The notes beneath the pieces are model-generated. The model did no database searches. It saw only the letters and a list, made by a program, of their open reading frames with translations, and was not told the DNA's origin. 64,000 bases of DNA from Nostocales cyanobacterium LEGE 11386 (GTDB lineage Bacteria; Cyanobacteriota; Cyanobacteriia; Cyanobacteriales; Nostocaceae). Positions 53,716 through 62,294 of the stretch are shown here, piece by piece (the first letter of the stretch is position 1; each line of letters begins with the position of its first letter). Location of the stretch: contig JADEXK010000001.1 of the NCBI GenBank assembly GCA_015207155.1, positions 1-64,000 of the forward strand, written 5' to 3'. The position numbers and the translations under genes were made by a program.

Positions 53716-54520
53716 TTGATTAATTTTTAAATCAGATATCTTTTTTATATTTTTTAGATTTACTCCCAACTCTTCTCATAGTTATATAAATTTGCGTGGG
53801 AATTTGCATCTTCACTCGTGAACAAGTGATGTCTAAGAGTCTCGAACTATAGTCAAGGCATTTATACTCTACCTATATATAGATTGACAAAATTGGGGTA
53901 ATATTACTCAGATCTAGTATTTATTCTGCTGAAATATTTTTTTGGTGTTATCACTGAATAAATACCAACAAATGTAGCTGATATATCTGTATTTATTCGG
54001 TACAAATTGAGGATTTTTATCATCATAGTTACCCAGTAATTGCCGCTTTCCCATAATTTTAAGGTAATTATAGTTGCATGGTGAAAAAAGACTGTGCTTT
54101 TTCAGTAAAATCTCGGTGATATTTAATGTATTTAAAACCTGACAAATCGCTAAAACTGACCTGGGAAAGCTATTTCAAGATGTTATAATACTAGCATGAC
54201 TCGATAATTCAGGTTAATAATTAATATGTGGTCAGATGAAAAAATGTAATTTATGATGCTGTTTCTTAATCTATCCTTAACCAAATTGTGACAAACTACA
54301 ATCAGGAAATGTAACTTATTAGTCACCAAGTTAAGACTGCAATGTTTACCTGTAACTTTGTATCAAGATGATCAGTTCAAAGATTACTGTTATGACACTT
54401 GCCAAACTGGTTAAAGTTTTTGACCGCTACATAGTTGACAGTCAAAAAATAGTTAAAATAGCATCAAGGCTCTCTTTCTGAGAGTAAACCTACAAGAGAA
54501 GTGAAGAATTTCAATTTTGT
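53716..54520. other. Large A+T-rich intergenic region
   Basis: About 800 bases with no supported gene. Several short inverted segments occur, for example TTGACAGTCAA near 54436. A 29-codon frame at 54392-54481 (MTLAKLVKVFDRYIVDSQKIVKIASRLSF) sits just before the small membrane gene and might be a leader peptide, but has no ribosome site. Confidence 0.45.
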
Positions 54521-54706
54521 ATGAATGCAAATAGCCAGTCTGCCGACCCTCCCGATACATATTCCCATCGTTTGGCAGACATTGTGGGAACTGCGATCGC
54601 TCTAGTAACTCTAACACTACCTGTGTTTGTCATTGCCCACTATTCAACTGATGTTCCAAATAACCGCCCACCCCGAACCTATACACTACCAAGAAGTGGA
54701 AATTAA
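54521..54706 (+). CDS. Small single-pass membrane protein
   Basis: A 61-residue protein with a polar N terminus (MNANSQSADPPDTYSHR), one transmembrane helix (LADIVGTAIALVTLTLPVFVIAHYS) and a short Pro-rich tail (NNRPPRTYTLPRSGN). I do not recognise a named family, but small proteins with this design are frequent in thylakoid or plasma membranes of cyanobacteria. A strong terminator lies 182 bases downstream and a long leader upstream. The helix and clean frame support a real gene. Confidence 0.65.
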   Translation: MNANSQSADPPDTYSHRLADIVGTAIALVTLTLPVFVIAHYSTDVPNNRPPRTYTLPRSGN

Positions 54707-54888
54707 ACAACATTTGCAACTAAGATTTCACAGCAAGTTAACTCGAGAAAGGAGAAAACAGCTTGTGAGCTAATATTTTGGATGTGTAGTTAACCGGACA
54801 TAACTCTGAATCTGTATTGTCTTCTGACTGATTTAGAGACGCGGACTAAATATTTTGTGGTTTCTAACCAGAGATAGATATCTGAATT

Positions 54889-54927
54889 GTAAAAAGCGTT
54901 GCGGGGAATCCTGACAACGCTTTTTAC
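54889..54927 (+). terminator. Strong hairpin terminator, probably bidirectional
   Basis: GTAAAAAGCGTTG pairs perfectly over 13 bases with CAACGCTTTTTAC around a 13-base loop. The arms supply T-runs on both strands. Confidence 0.8.
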
Positions 54928-54941
54928 TGTTTGGACTGAAG

Positions 54942-55062
54942 TGAGGGAGTGAGGGAGTGAGGGAGTGAGGGAGTGAGGGAGTGAGGGAGTGAGGGAGAAT
55001 AACTAAACTAATGCCCAATACCCAATACCCAATACCCAATACCCAATGCCCAATACCCAATG
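54942..55062. repeat. GTGAGGGA octamer and CCCAATA heptamer arrays
   Basis: About seven perfect GTGAGGGA units are followed, after a short spacer, by about seven CCCAATA/CCCAATG units. Confidence 0.95.
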
Positions 55063-55154
55063 ACTAACATATAAGTCCATCTTGGCCCTAAAATTCTACA
55101 CGGGGAGCCAAATTGAGTGCTACCTGAATTCACAGTTATCAGAGGAGTTTTGTT

Positions 55155-55667
55155 GTGGACTTATCCCGTATTCCTGCCCAACCAAAACCGGGTATAATCA
55201 ACGTTTTAATTGAAATCCCAGGCGGGAGCAAAAATAAATACGAGTTTGACAAAGACTTGCAAGCCTTCGCTCTAGACCGAGTACTTTATTCTTCGGTACG
55301 ATATCCATATGACTACGGCTTTGTACCCAACACCTTGGCTGATGATGGCGATCCCCTAGATGGGATGGTGATGATGGATGAGCCAACCTTTCCCGGCTGT
55401 GTGATTGCCGCACGACCAATTGGTATGCTAGAGATGATTGATGGTGGCGATCGCGATGAAAAGATTCTTTGTGTTCCTGATAAAGATCCTCGCTACGCTC
55501 AAGTAAAATCCCTGAAAGATGTAGCGCCACACCGCTTGGATGAAATTGCCGAATTTTTCCGCAGTTATAAAAATTTGGAAAAAAAGGTAACAGAAATTCT
55601 CGGCTGGCAAGATGTTGACAAGGTATCAGCCTTAGTAGACAAATTCATCAAGGCTGCTAAAGCATAA
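55155..55667 (+). CDS. ppa: Inorganic pyrophosphatase
   Basis: Hydrolyses pyrophosphate to phosphate and so pulls biosynthetic reactions forward. 170 residues, family I. The metal-binding signature is [11 protein letters not shown] (Asp residues near 64-69), with [14 protein letters not shown] and [19 protein letters not shown] before it and DKDPRYAQV and the C-terminal helix [11 protein letters not shown] after it. GTG start with GAGGAG about 9 bases upstream. Cytosolic hexamer in relatives. It precedes panD on the same strand with heptamer repeats between. Confidence 0.97.
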   Translation: MDLSRIPAQPKPGIINVLIEIPGGSKNKYEFDKDLQAFALDRVLYSSVRYPYDYGFVPNTLADDGDPLDGMVMMDEPTFPGCVIAARPIGMLEMIDGGDRDEKILCVPDKDPRYAQVKSLKDVAPHRLDEIAEFFRSYKNLEKKVTEILGWQDVDKVSALVDKFIKAAKA

Positions 55668-55673
55668 TGGAGA

Positions 55674-55741
55674 AGTTATGAGTTATAAGTTGTGAGTTAT
55701 GAGTTTTTATTTTTAACTCTTAACTTTTAACTCCTAACTGT
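55674..55741. repeat. GAGTTAT/TTAACTC heptamer arrays
   Basis: Degenerate GTTATGA units are followed by TTTTAACTCTTAAC-type units, giving a near-inverted arrangement between ppa and panD that could fold as a hairpin. Confidence 0.75.
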
Positions 55742-55824
55742 AGATTAACTGTGTTTAAGTCATCGGAATATCAACAGCTTTCACTGTTGCAAATTGCAAA
55801 AATTGCCACAAAACCCCTAAAAAA

Positions 55825-56208
55825 ATGCAGCGTACTCTCCTTTTGGCAAAAATTCACAACTGCACCCTCACAGGGGCAAATCTCAACTACGTGGGTAGTA
55901 TCAGCATCGATCAAGTCTTGTTAGACAAGGCTGGGATCTTACCCTACGAGCAAGTACAAGTCGTGAATAATGCCAATGGTAAACGCTTTATTACTTATGC
56001 CATACCTGCGGACGCTAATTCCGGCGTAATTGAGCTAAATGGAGCAGCAGCACGTTTAGGCATTATAGGCGATCGCTTGATTATAATGGCTTACGGGCAG
56101 TTCACTCCAGAAGAGTTAAAAAATTACTCTCCTACAGTAGTCATTGTGGACGAAAAAAACCGACTCTTAGAAGTGCGGCACTACGATGACCTGCTCAGTA
56201 AGGTTTAA
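55825..56208 (+). CDS. panD: Aspartate 1-decarboxylase
   Basis: Converts aspartate to beta-alanine for pantothenate and CoA. 127 residues. It is made as a proenzyme that cleaves itself between Gly and Ser in [14 protein letters not shown] (near residues 24-25), giving the pyruvoyl group. [45 protein letters not shown] is standard. Most members begin MQRTLL(L/R)AKIHNCT as here. It overlaps no gene but is 12 bases before the MBL-fold gene, so the two are co-transcribed. Confidence 0.96.
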   Translation: MQRTLLLAKIHNCTLTGANLNYVGSISIDQVLLDKAGILPYEQVQVVNNANGKRFITYAIPADANSGVIELNGAAARLGIIGDRLIIMAYGQFTPEELKNYSPTVVIVDEKNRLLEVRHYDDLLSKV

Positions 56209-56220
56209 CTGTCAAGGAAA

Positions 56221-57126
56221 ATGTCAAATTTTGAGCTGTCGGTTTCCCAAAGCTACGTAACTGAAAAGCCCATGATTCCGCTCAGTAGTCCTGTGGGTGA
56301 ATTTCTGGTAAAATTCTGGGGTGTGCGGGGATTAATTCCCACCCCAGGCAGTAACACCCAGCGCTATGGTGGTAACACTGCTTGTATAGAAATCAATGTC
56401 GCTGGCAAACATTTAATTTTTGATGGTGGTACCGGCTTACGTGTCCTAGGGAAAACTTGGCAGCAACTGCAAGAACCTCTAGAAGCCCATTTATTTTTTA
56501 CTAACTCTCAATCAAATCATATTCAAGGCTTTCCGTTTTTTGCCCCGGCATTTGTAGACAAAAATTGCTTTCATATTTATGGTATAGCCGCCTCAAATGG
56601 CGCTTCCATTAAACAATGCTTGTGTGATCAGATGCTCCAGCCACACTTTCCTTATCCTTTACAGGCGATGCAATCTGAATTACAGTTCTACAATTTGACT
56701 CCGGGTAGCGAGTTGAAGCTAGATGATGCCACGATTGCCACAGCATTAATCAATCAAAATCAGCGTTCAGTTGGCTATCGCATCACTGGGAAGGAATACA
56801 GCGTTGCCTACGTCACAGATTTACACAAAAATATTGATGAAGTAGAGCGCGATCGCATTTTACCAATCATTCAAAATGTTGATTTACTAATTGCCAATGC
56901 CACCTACACTCCCCCAACAGCTTACAACCATGAAGCGGCTGATGTACATTGGCAAACTGCTGTAGACTTAGCACGCAGCGCAGACGTGCAACGGTTAGTC
57001 ATTTCTCAGCACCATCCAGACGACAACGATGATTTTCTAGACCAAGTGCAACTCGAAATTCAATCTGTCTTTCCCAAAGCATTACTCGCCTGTGAAGGTT
57101 TAGTGTTATCTGTGACTAAAACCTAG
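56221..57126 (+). CDS. Degenerate metallo-beta-lactamase-fold protein
   Basis: A 301-residue MBL-fold protein of the group that includes FWGVRGSIPTPG-type phosphodiesterase-like hydrolases. FWGVRGLIPTPGSNTQRYGGNTACIEI and LIFDGGTGLRVLG are well kept, but the metal motif expected as THxHxDHIQGFPFF reads TNSQSNHIQGFPFF here: two His and the Asp are lost. Near the C terminus ISQHHPDDNDDF keeps its His and Asp. Thus it probably cannot bind the normal two-metal centre and may have a binding or regulatory role. Co-transcribed with panD. Confidence 0.85.
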   Translation: MSNFELSVSQSYVTEKPMIPLSSPVGEFLVKFWGVRGLIPTPGSNTQRYGGNTACIEINVAGKHLIFDGGTGLRVLGKTWQQLQEPLEAHLFFTNSQSNHIQGFPFFAPAFVDKNCFHIYGIAASNGASIKQCLCDQMLQPHFPYPLQAMQSELQFYNLTPGSELKLDDATIATALINQNQRSVGYRITGKEYSVAYVTDLHKNIDEVERDRILPIIQNVDLLIANATYTPPTAYNHEAADVHWQTAVDLARSADVQRLVISQHHPDDNDDFLDQVQLEIQSVFPKALLACEGLVLSVTKT

Positions 57127-57160
57127 GTGCATTTTTTACCGAAGATGTTCTCAAGGCGTT

Positions 57161-57874
57161 TTAAATACAGACAGAACGAGCTTCATCAACTTTCAGCGTT
57201 GTTCCGGTAATAAATTTGGCATCATCGCTAAGTAGAAAAACCACAACTTTAGCCAGTTCGGCATAAGTTGCAGGTCTTTTCCACATCAAGTCTGGAGGTA
57301 CGTTCCACCCCTCTAACTCACTAAGGGAATCCGCGACGAAAAAAGGGGCGATAGAGTTCATGCGGATGCGATCGCTTCGATAACGCTGGGCATACAATTT
57401 TGTGAATCCTTCCATTGCTGCCCGCAACGTACCACTAAATGGTGTTCCTAAACTTGGTTCTTGTGAATCACAAGCAGAAATATTGACAATTGCTCCCCCT
57501 CCCTGTTTTTGCATTGCCTCTGTAACTAATCGCGCCAGCCGCACAACACTGAGAAATAACATTTCAAAATTTTCTATCCACATTTCATCGGAGATAGAAA
57601 GCAGATCAGGTCTGGGCGGATCGCCAAAACTATTGACAACAGCATCAATACGTTGAAACTTTGTCAAGGTTGTTTCCACCAATCGCTGCAAATCTTCTGG
57701 GTTAGTAATTGACCCCTGCATAGCAATTCCATCAAGTTGCGTAGCTAAATCTATCACTTGGGAAGACCGGGACATCAGTGATACCACATATCCTTGAGCC
57801 GCCAGTTGACGCGCACATCCGGCTCCAATGCCTCGACTACTAGCCGTGACAATCACAACTTTTCGTTTATTCAT
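57161..57874 (-). CDS. SDR-family protein with atypical active site
   Basis: A 237-residue short-chain dehydrogenase/reductase. The cofactor motif VTASSRGIGAGCARQLAAQGYVV is normal. The usual catalytic YxxxK is replaced: the aligned stretch TPFSGTLRAAMEGFTKLYA has Phe and Leu in place of Tyr and Lys, and NNAG reads VNSFGDPP. The Ser in NISACDS remains. It thus belongs to the catalytic-divergent SDRs and may not be a standard dehydrogenase. It lies 6 bases after the GNAT gene and is the last gene of a same-strand run from ntcB. Confidence 0.85.
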   Translation of the reverse strand: MNKRKVVIVTASSRGIGAGCARQLAAQGYVVSLMSRSSQVIDLATQLDGIAMQGSITNPEDLQRLVETTLTKFQRIDAVVNSFGDPPRPDLLSISDEMWIENFEMLFLSVVRLARLVTEAMQKQGGGAIVNISACDSQEPSLGTPFSGTLRAAMEGFTKLYAQRYRSDRIRMNSIAPFFVADSLSELEGWNVPPDLMWKRPATYAELAKVVVFLLSDDAKFITGTTLKVDEARSVCI

Positions 57875-57880
57875 AGATTT

Positions 57881-58501
57881 TCAAAGAGAAGTTTGCGCGT
57901 CTCGCCACATAGCAGTGAGGAGCAGTTGATCTCCAATCGGTAGTGGCAAGAGTTGTCGAAATCCGTGTTTTTCATAAAAACTAATACTGCGGGGATGAGA
58001 AGCAACCAGATAACATCCGACTTGGTGACTATCGGCAGACTGAAGTACTGGTTGTAAAAGGTTTCCTCCCAAACCTTGCCCACGGGATTTTGGCAACAGT
58101 GCTAACCAAAATACTTCACAGTGAGGCAGGTCGGGTTCAGCACTGACTATGGTTTCACCCAATTGCTGAAAGCGACTCACTGCTTCTAAGCCGCCAAACT
58201 TTTCCACAATAATCGCAACTTCACTCAACAATTGGTCAAAATTGTGGTCGAAAATCGAAACATCAGCAGGATACCAAATGATTGCTCCCTGATCTGCTGG
58301 TGCTAAGGTGACAGTTCCTCGGTTGCAACCGTCTTTAACAAACAGTTGAAACCAATTTGTTAAGGCTTCCACACGAGTGTGAAAGTCAGGAAACAGAAAA
58401 GCTAGCATGGGATCATTGACAAATCCCTCAGCTAGAACCCTTGCGGTTGTTGGAATTATGGTTTCTGTCTTATTTAACACTTTAGCTAACTCCTGAATCA
58501 T
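57881..58501 (-). CDS. GNAT-family N-acetyltransferase
   Basis: A 206-residue acetyltransferase. The acetyl-CoA loop reads LLPKSRGQGLGGNLLQPVL (Q/RxxGxG/A, about residues 135-153), followed by GCYLVASHPRSISFYEKHGFRQL, the typical last strand-helix. The N-terminal half (TARVLAEGFVNDPMLAFLFPD) is similar to antibiotic or small-molecule acetyltransferases. Substrate unknown. Next to the SDR gene (6 bases), so these two form an operon, and 72 bases downstream of the AraC regulator. Confidence 0.9.
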   Translation of the reverse strand: MIQELAKVLNKTETIIPTTARVLAEGFVNDPMLAFLFPDFHTRVEALTNWFQLFVKDGCNRGTVTLAPADQGAIIWYPADVSIFDHNFDQLLSEVAIIVEKFGGLEAVSRFQQLGETIVSAEPDLPHCEVFWLALLPKSRGQGLGGNLLQPVLQSADSHQVGCYLVASHPRSISFYEKHGFRQLLPLPIGDQLLLTAMWRDAQTSL

Positions 58502-58573
58502 TCATAAATCTATTGAACGATTCCAGAACTCAAACTGTCTTGCCTATTTTTCCGATCTTTAGCACGTTTTTAT

Positions 58574-59449
58574 CTACTTTTGGGCGAGAAATCGTTTAGG
58601 TGTTACCCCAACCAGTCTTTTGAAGTGGCGGGTGAAATGGCTTTGATGGGCAAACCCAACCTGATTAGCAACCTCGGCAATCTCATATCCATTGACCAAT
58701 AGCGTTTTTGCTTTTTTGATCCGTTGGTACAAGACATACTGATGTGGCGCAAGTCCGGTGGATTGCTTAAACTGTATGGCAAAATAATTTGGGCTGAATT
58801 GAGTGATCGCGGCCAGTTCTGCTAAGGTCAAATTACGCTCAAGGTGAGTACCAATGTAGTCTAATACTCGCTTGAGGGTGGTAGTTGGCAGTCCTGCGGT
58901 GGGAATTTTGCGTGCTTTGTGAGTACAGTAGTGGCGGGCTATGTGTAGGGAGATGGTAGTTAAAAGGGAATCCAGATATAACTGTCCATTGAAACCCGGA
59001 TTTTCTACTTCTCGCTGCAACGTAACTCCCAGATGATACAGCAGAGAATCAGGAAGAAAGAATTGGGGATGTAAATCGATTTCATCCCGGTGATCAAATT
59101 CGCCTAACTGTTGCTGGAAAACTTGCGGTTCCAGTGCTAGGAGTAAATAATAATGCTCTTGATCCCAGTTGGCTGTACAGTCTACGCCAGCCGGAATAAT
59201 AATTGTATCGCCAGTTTTCAGTTCCCCTGCAGAAGAAATACCATCTGTAACCATCTCGTGATAAGTTGCTGAGGGAACATCTGTATGAATGAAAATTAGA
59301 TGATCTTTGGTTCTGCCTGATTCTTCTCTGGGGGGGTGTTGCAAGTGGGCAAACTGGATGCCAGGTGCTAAAAAGTTGTGCTGTAAGTAGGTGGCACTCA
59401 GTCCATAAATTTCCCGGATGTCGAGGTGGTTGACAGGTTGAATGTCCAA
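58574..59449 (-). CDS. AraC-family transcriptional regulator
   Basis: A 291-residue regulator: an N-terminal cupin-type sensor of about 180 residues (GDTIIIPAGVDCTANWDQEHYYLLLALEP) and two C-terminal helix-turn-helix motifs, LTLAELAAITQFSPNYFAIQFKQSTGL and IAEVANQVGFAHQSHFTRHFKRLVGVTPKRF. The start is a TTG with no clear ribosome site, so the true N terminus may differ slightly. It probably controls the GNAT-SDR pair downstream. It begins 32 bases after cnaT on the same strand. Confidence 0.9.
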   Translation of the reverse strand: MDIQPVNHLDIREIYGLSATYLQHNFLAPGIQFAHLQHPPREESGRTKDHLIFIHTDVPSATYHEMVTDGISSAGELKTGDTIIIPAGVDCTANWDQEHYYLLLALEPQVFQQQLGEFDHRDEIDLHPQFFLPDSLLYHLGVTLQREVENPGFNGQLYLDSLLTTISLHIARHYCTHKARKIPTAGLPTTTLKRVLDYIGTHLERNLTLAELAAITQFSPNYFAIQFKQSTGLAPHQYVLYQRIKKAKTLLVNGYEIAEVANQVGFAHQSHFTRHFKRLVGVTPKRFLAQK

Positions 59450-59481
59450 AATATTTACTTTTGCCAGAAGTCTATATAATT

Positions 59482-60552
59482 TTATACTCGATTACCAACT
59501 GTTTGGGCAGCAGAATTTACTGCCTGTCTGAGTTCTTGGAGTTTTGCCGCTACCGCACCATTAGTAAGTAATTCTGTCGCCTTGGCTAAACCCGATCGCA
59601 TATCTGAACAAATGCCACTCCGCCAGAGGTAAAACCCACCATTCCACAAGGCTGTTTGTCGTAATTCACCGGGTTCACCAACTAAAACTCCCTGAATTTC
59701 AGCAAGTAGTTCTTCAGTACTTCCTAAGGAGACATTTTTAGTAGTAAAACCATAATCATGAGGTGAGAGCAGTAACCTTTCTATCTCTTGGGGCGTTTTA
59801 GACAAAGCAATAATTGCTGTGCGATCGCGTGGTAAATCGCAACTACCTTCCAATCCCTTAACTAAGGTAAATTTCGTCACACCCCGCAGTTCCAAGGCTA
59901 CCTGAAACATGGCTTCTGTGGGAGGATGAACAAACCCAGCCACAAGATGAGTATCCCCAGCATAGGGACACCAAATTAATTCCATTGTCGCTAAGGGTGG
60001 GCGCTTACCGAGTTGGTCGCGATATTCCCACATAGTGTTAGTTAACGGAAAATGCACAGGTGTATAAATCAAGCCGATATTTGTTTGCTCAAACACCTGC
60101 TGGGTTTTTGCTAATGGTAAGGCAGTCCAATCAACACCTAAACCTTGCCAAATATCTACTAATGGTAAGCCATACTTTGTTGGTAAGCGATCGCCTCCGT
60201 GCATCACTACTGGTTGTCCAGCTGCGGCGAGTAGTAAAGCTGTAACTGGGCTAATTGGTGCTGTGCGCGTTCTGCCATCATAAGGTAGTCCCAAAACCAT
60301 CGCTGGACGTGCAGCAGCGATTGGTTGCAGTTTTGGCCCCAATTCATCATAGGCATCCAACATTCCCGCTAACTCTTCCCCCGTGGGGCGTTTGATGCGG
60401 TGGGCAATTAAAAATGCCCCAATTTGCGCTGGTTTTGCTTCACCCAGTAGCATCATTTTAGTAGCGGTGGCTGCTTCAGCACGAGTTAAATTCTCTGCTG
60501 TATGGTTTCCGCTACCTACCTTTTTGAGTAAATCCCTGAATGCGTTGCTCAT
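59482..60552 (-). CDS. cnaT: CnaT, TrpD-like protein for nitrate assimilation gene expression
   Basis: A 356-residue member of the anthranilate phosphoribosyltransferase (TrpD2) family: LTRAEAATATKMMLLGEAKPAQIGAFLIAHRIKRPT, then VMHGGDRLPTKYGLPLVDIWQGLGV and FTLVKGLEGSCDLPRDR. In Anabaena PCC 7120 the homologue next to ntcB (all0601) is cnaT, needed for expression of the nir nitrate assimilation operon. Adjacency to ntcB here supports the same identity. Whether it acts enzymatically is not known. It begins 44 bases after ntcB and is co-directional. Confidence 0.88.
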   Translation of the reverse strand: MSNAFRDLLKKVGSGNHTAENLTRAEAATATKMMLLGEAKPAQIGAFLIAHRIKRPTGEELAGMLDAYDELGPKLQPIAAARPAMVLGLPYDGRTRTAPISPVTALLLAAAGQPVVMHGGDRLPTKYGLPLVDIWQGLGVDWTALPLAKTQQVFEQTNIGLIYTPVHFPLTNTMWEYRDQLGKRPPLATMELIWCPYAGDTHLVAGFVHPPTEAMFQVALELRGVTKFTLVKGLEGSCDLPRDRTAIIALSKTPQEIERLLLSPHDYGFTTKNVSLGSTEELLAEIQGVLVGEPGELRQTALWNGGFYLWRSGICSDMRSGLAKATELLTNGAVAAKLQELRQAVNSAAQTVGNRV

Positions 60553-60595
60553 GGCAGCGATTAGTCAACGGTCAACATTTTGACTAATCATAACT

Positions 60596-61519
60596 TTAGG
60601 AAGCCGATCGCTGTTGCGCAAATTGTGGTGGGATATTTTCCTGCACGAGTCGCCAAAAGTTTTGGATGGGAGGAATCTGGAGGCGATCTTGAGTAGTTAC
60701 CATGACTACTCCACGAGTAAAACCACCATTATCAGCTAAGGGTCGCACAGCTAGGCTGGGGTCATGAAGTGCTTCCATGAGTGCTGAGTGAGGTAGCAAA
60801 GCCACCAATTCTCCTTGGCGTACCACTCCCCGAAAGGCATCTAGGGTATTTACCTCTAAAGCTGCCTGAAGTTTAGCTTCCAGTCGCTCAAATTTATCTT
60901 GTACCAAGCGTTGCATCCCATAACCATCTTTAAAAACCACTTGCGGATAACGCACTAACTCCGACCAAGGAATACGTTCATATTGGGCTAGAGGGTGATT
61001 GGCTGCTGTGAGGACTTCTATTGGTTCTTCATATAGTGGTTCTACCACCATTTCTCTGCCAGTGGTTAAAAAGCGATTATTCATCACAATTGCCAGATCC
61101 ACTAATCCATCTTTGAGGACTTTTAAAGCGCGATCGCTACCCAAGGATGTGACTCGCAATTGCACTTGTGGGTAATCATGACAAAATTTTTGTAATACTG
61201 GTGGCAAGTAAGAGGCACACAGTGAGTGAATCGCGGCAATACATAGTTCTGGTTGCTTTCCGGCAATTAAATCTGTTAATTCTTGTGTAGCAGTTTGCCA
61301 CTCTTGGCAAATTTTGCGGACACGAGGTAGCAAAGATTCACCACCCAAAGTCAGTTTGGCATGACTGGTTCTGTGAAATAGTTCTACCCCTAAATCAGCT
61401 TCCAGTGACTGGATTTGACGACTGATAGTCGATTGAGTAACATTACATTTTCGGGCTGCTTGTTGAAAGCTGCCGGTTTCCGCGATCGCCAGAAAGGCTT
61501 GCAACTGCTCTAGCCGCAT
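60596..61519 (-). CDS. ntcB: NtcB, LysR-type regulator of nitrate assimilation
   Basis: A 307-residue LysR regulator. The HTH is MRLEQLQAFLAIAETGSFQQAARKCNVTQSTISRQIQSLEADLG at the N terminus; the effector domain begins about residue 90. The sequence and its immediate partner cnaT match the all0602-all0601 pair of Anabaena PCC 7120, where NtcB activates the nir operon when nitrite is present. A full TGTA-N8-TACA box lies just upstream of the ATG, suggesting NtcA control. The structural nir genes are not in the window. Confidence 0.9.
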   Translation of the reverse strand: MRLEQLQAFLAIAETGSFQQAARKCNVTQSTISRQIQSLEADLGVELFHRTSHAKLTLGGESLLPRVRKICQEWQTATQELTDLIAGKQPELCIAAIHSLCASYLPPVLQKFCHDYPQVQLRVTSLGSDRALKVLKDGLVDLAIVMNNRFLTTGREMVVEPLYEEPIEVLTAANHPLAQYERIPWSELVRYPQVVFKDGYGMQRLVQDKFERLEAKLQAALEVNTLDAFRGVVRQGELVALLPHSALMEALHDPSLAVRPLADNGGFTRGVVMVTTQDRLQIPPIQNFWRLVQENIPPQFAQQRSAS

Positions 61520-61524
61520 GTTTA

Positions 61525-61540
61525 TGTAGCCTGAATTACA
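61525..61540 (-). promoter_or_regulatory. NtcA-type box upstream of ntcB
   Basis: TGTAGCCTGAATTACA matches the palindromic NtcA consensus GTA-N8-TAC with both outer T/A bases. It lies only six bases before the ntcB ATG, too close for the usual class II activator position (centre near -41), so it could mark negative autoregulation or serve the divergent promoter. Confidence 0.55.
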
Positions 61541-61600
61541 CTGATGGCATTCACTAAATTAACGGATTTTGAGCAGCAATTTAGTAGAGTTTGTTACAAA

Positions 61601-61643
61601 GTCCCTTCGGGACAGGTGATAGGTGATAGGTGACAGGTGACAG
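61601..61643. repeat. GTCCC-GGGAC hairpin plus AGGTGA(T/C) heptamer array
   Basis: GTCCCTTCGGGAC forms a tight hairpin (61601-61613), directly followed by four AGGTGAT/AGGTGAC units. It fits a small repeat embedded in heptamers. The next gene's ATG follows two bases later. Confidence 0.85.
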
Positions 61644-61644
61644 T

Positions 61645-62205
61645 ATGGGAATACATGAACAATTAGATAAGGTAGAAATACGCCGTCGTCTACTGAAAAA
61701 AAGGCAATCAATACCCGTTCAAGAATGGAGAGAAAAAAGCGATCGCATCTGTAGGCAACTGCAAAACTCTACTTTATTTACCCAAGCAAAAACCATACTG
61801 GCTTATTTCAGCTTTCGTCAAGAACCTGATCTTAGTCCATTATTTACCGACACCAAATATCGTTGGGGATTTCCGCGCTGCATTGGTAAGTCGCTGAATT
61901 GGCATCTCTGGAAACCCCAAGATGCTGTTCAAGTCGGTAGTTATGGCATTACCGAACCCCATCCCCACGCCCCAACTATAGATCCTGTGGAAGTAGATTT
62001 AATTCTCATTCCCGGTGTTGCTTGCGATTATCAAGGCTATCGCCTGGGCTATGGTGGGGGATATTATGACCGCTTACTCAGTTCACCAGACTGGGCCAAC
62101 AAACCAACCATAGGCATTGTATTTGATTTTGCTTATTTGCCCCAAATACCTATTGAAACTTGGGATAAACCATTACAATTAGTTATCACTGAAAACCACT
62201 TTTAA
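61645..62205 (+). CDS. 5-formyltetrahydrofolate cyclo-ligase
   Basis: ATP-dependent conversion of 5-formyl-THF to 5,10-methenyl-THF, returning folate to the one-carbon pool. 186 residues from ATG at MGIHEQLDKVEIRRRLLKKRQ; a GTG 15 bases upstream is repeat DNA. The nucleotide/folate signature GVACDYQGYRLGYGGGYYDRLL (near residues 133-154) and the end GIVFDFAYLPQIPIETWDKPLQLVITE are diagnostic. It functionally complements the glycine cleavage genes in one-carbon metabolism. The leader is almost entirely heptamer repeat. Confidence 0.94.
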   Translation: MGIHEQLDKVEIRRRLLKKRQSIPVQEWREKSDRICRQLQNSTLFTQAKTILAYFSFRQEPDLSPLFTDTKYRWGFPRCIGKSLNWHLWKPQDAVQVGSYGITEPHPHAPTIDPVEVDLILIPGVACDYQGYRLGYGGGYYDRLLSSPDWANKPTIGIVFDFAYLPQIPIETWDKPLQLVITENHF

Positions 62206-62294
62206 CTCAGCACTTTTTACCCTTTGTTATTGTCAGAACCTATCTTGGGCATACTAACTTGTAAGCCTAATAGTAACTGCTAAGGGTAGAACCT

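Larger units (their letters stand above)
54707..55154. other. Terminator and repeat region upstream of ppa
   Basis: 448 bases without a gene. They hold the terminator at 54889-54927, GTGAGGGA octamers (about 54942-54997), CCCAATA heptamers (about 55013-55062) and the ppa promoter. Confidence 0.7.

Noticed and set aside
54942..55062. CRISPR-like array
   Set aside because: Units are 7-8 bases with no spacers; these are simple tandem repeats, and no cas genes are present.
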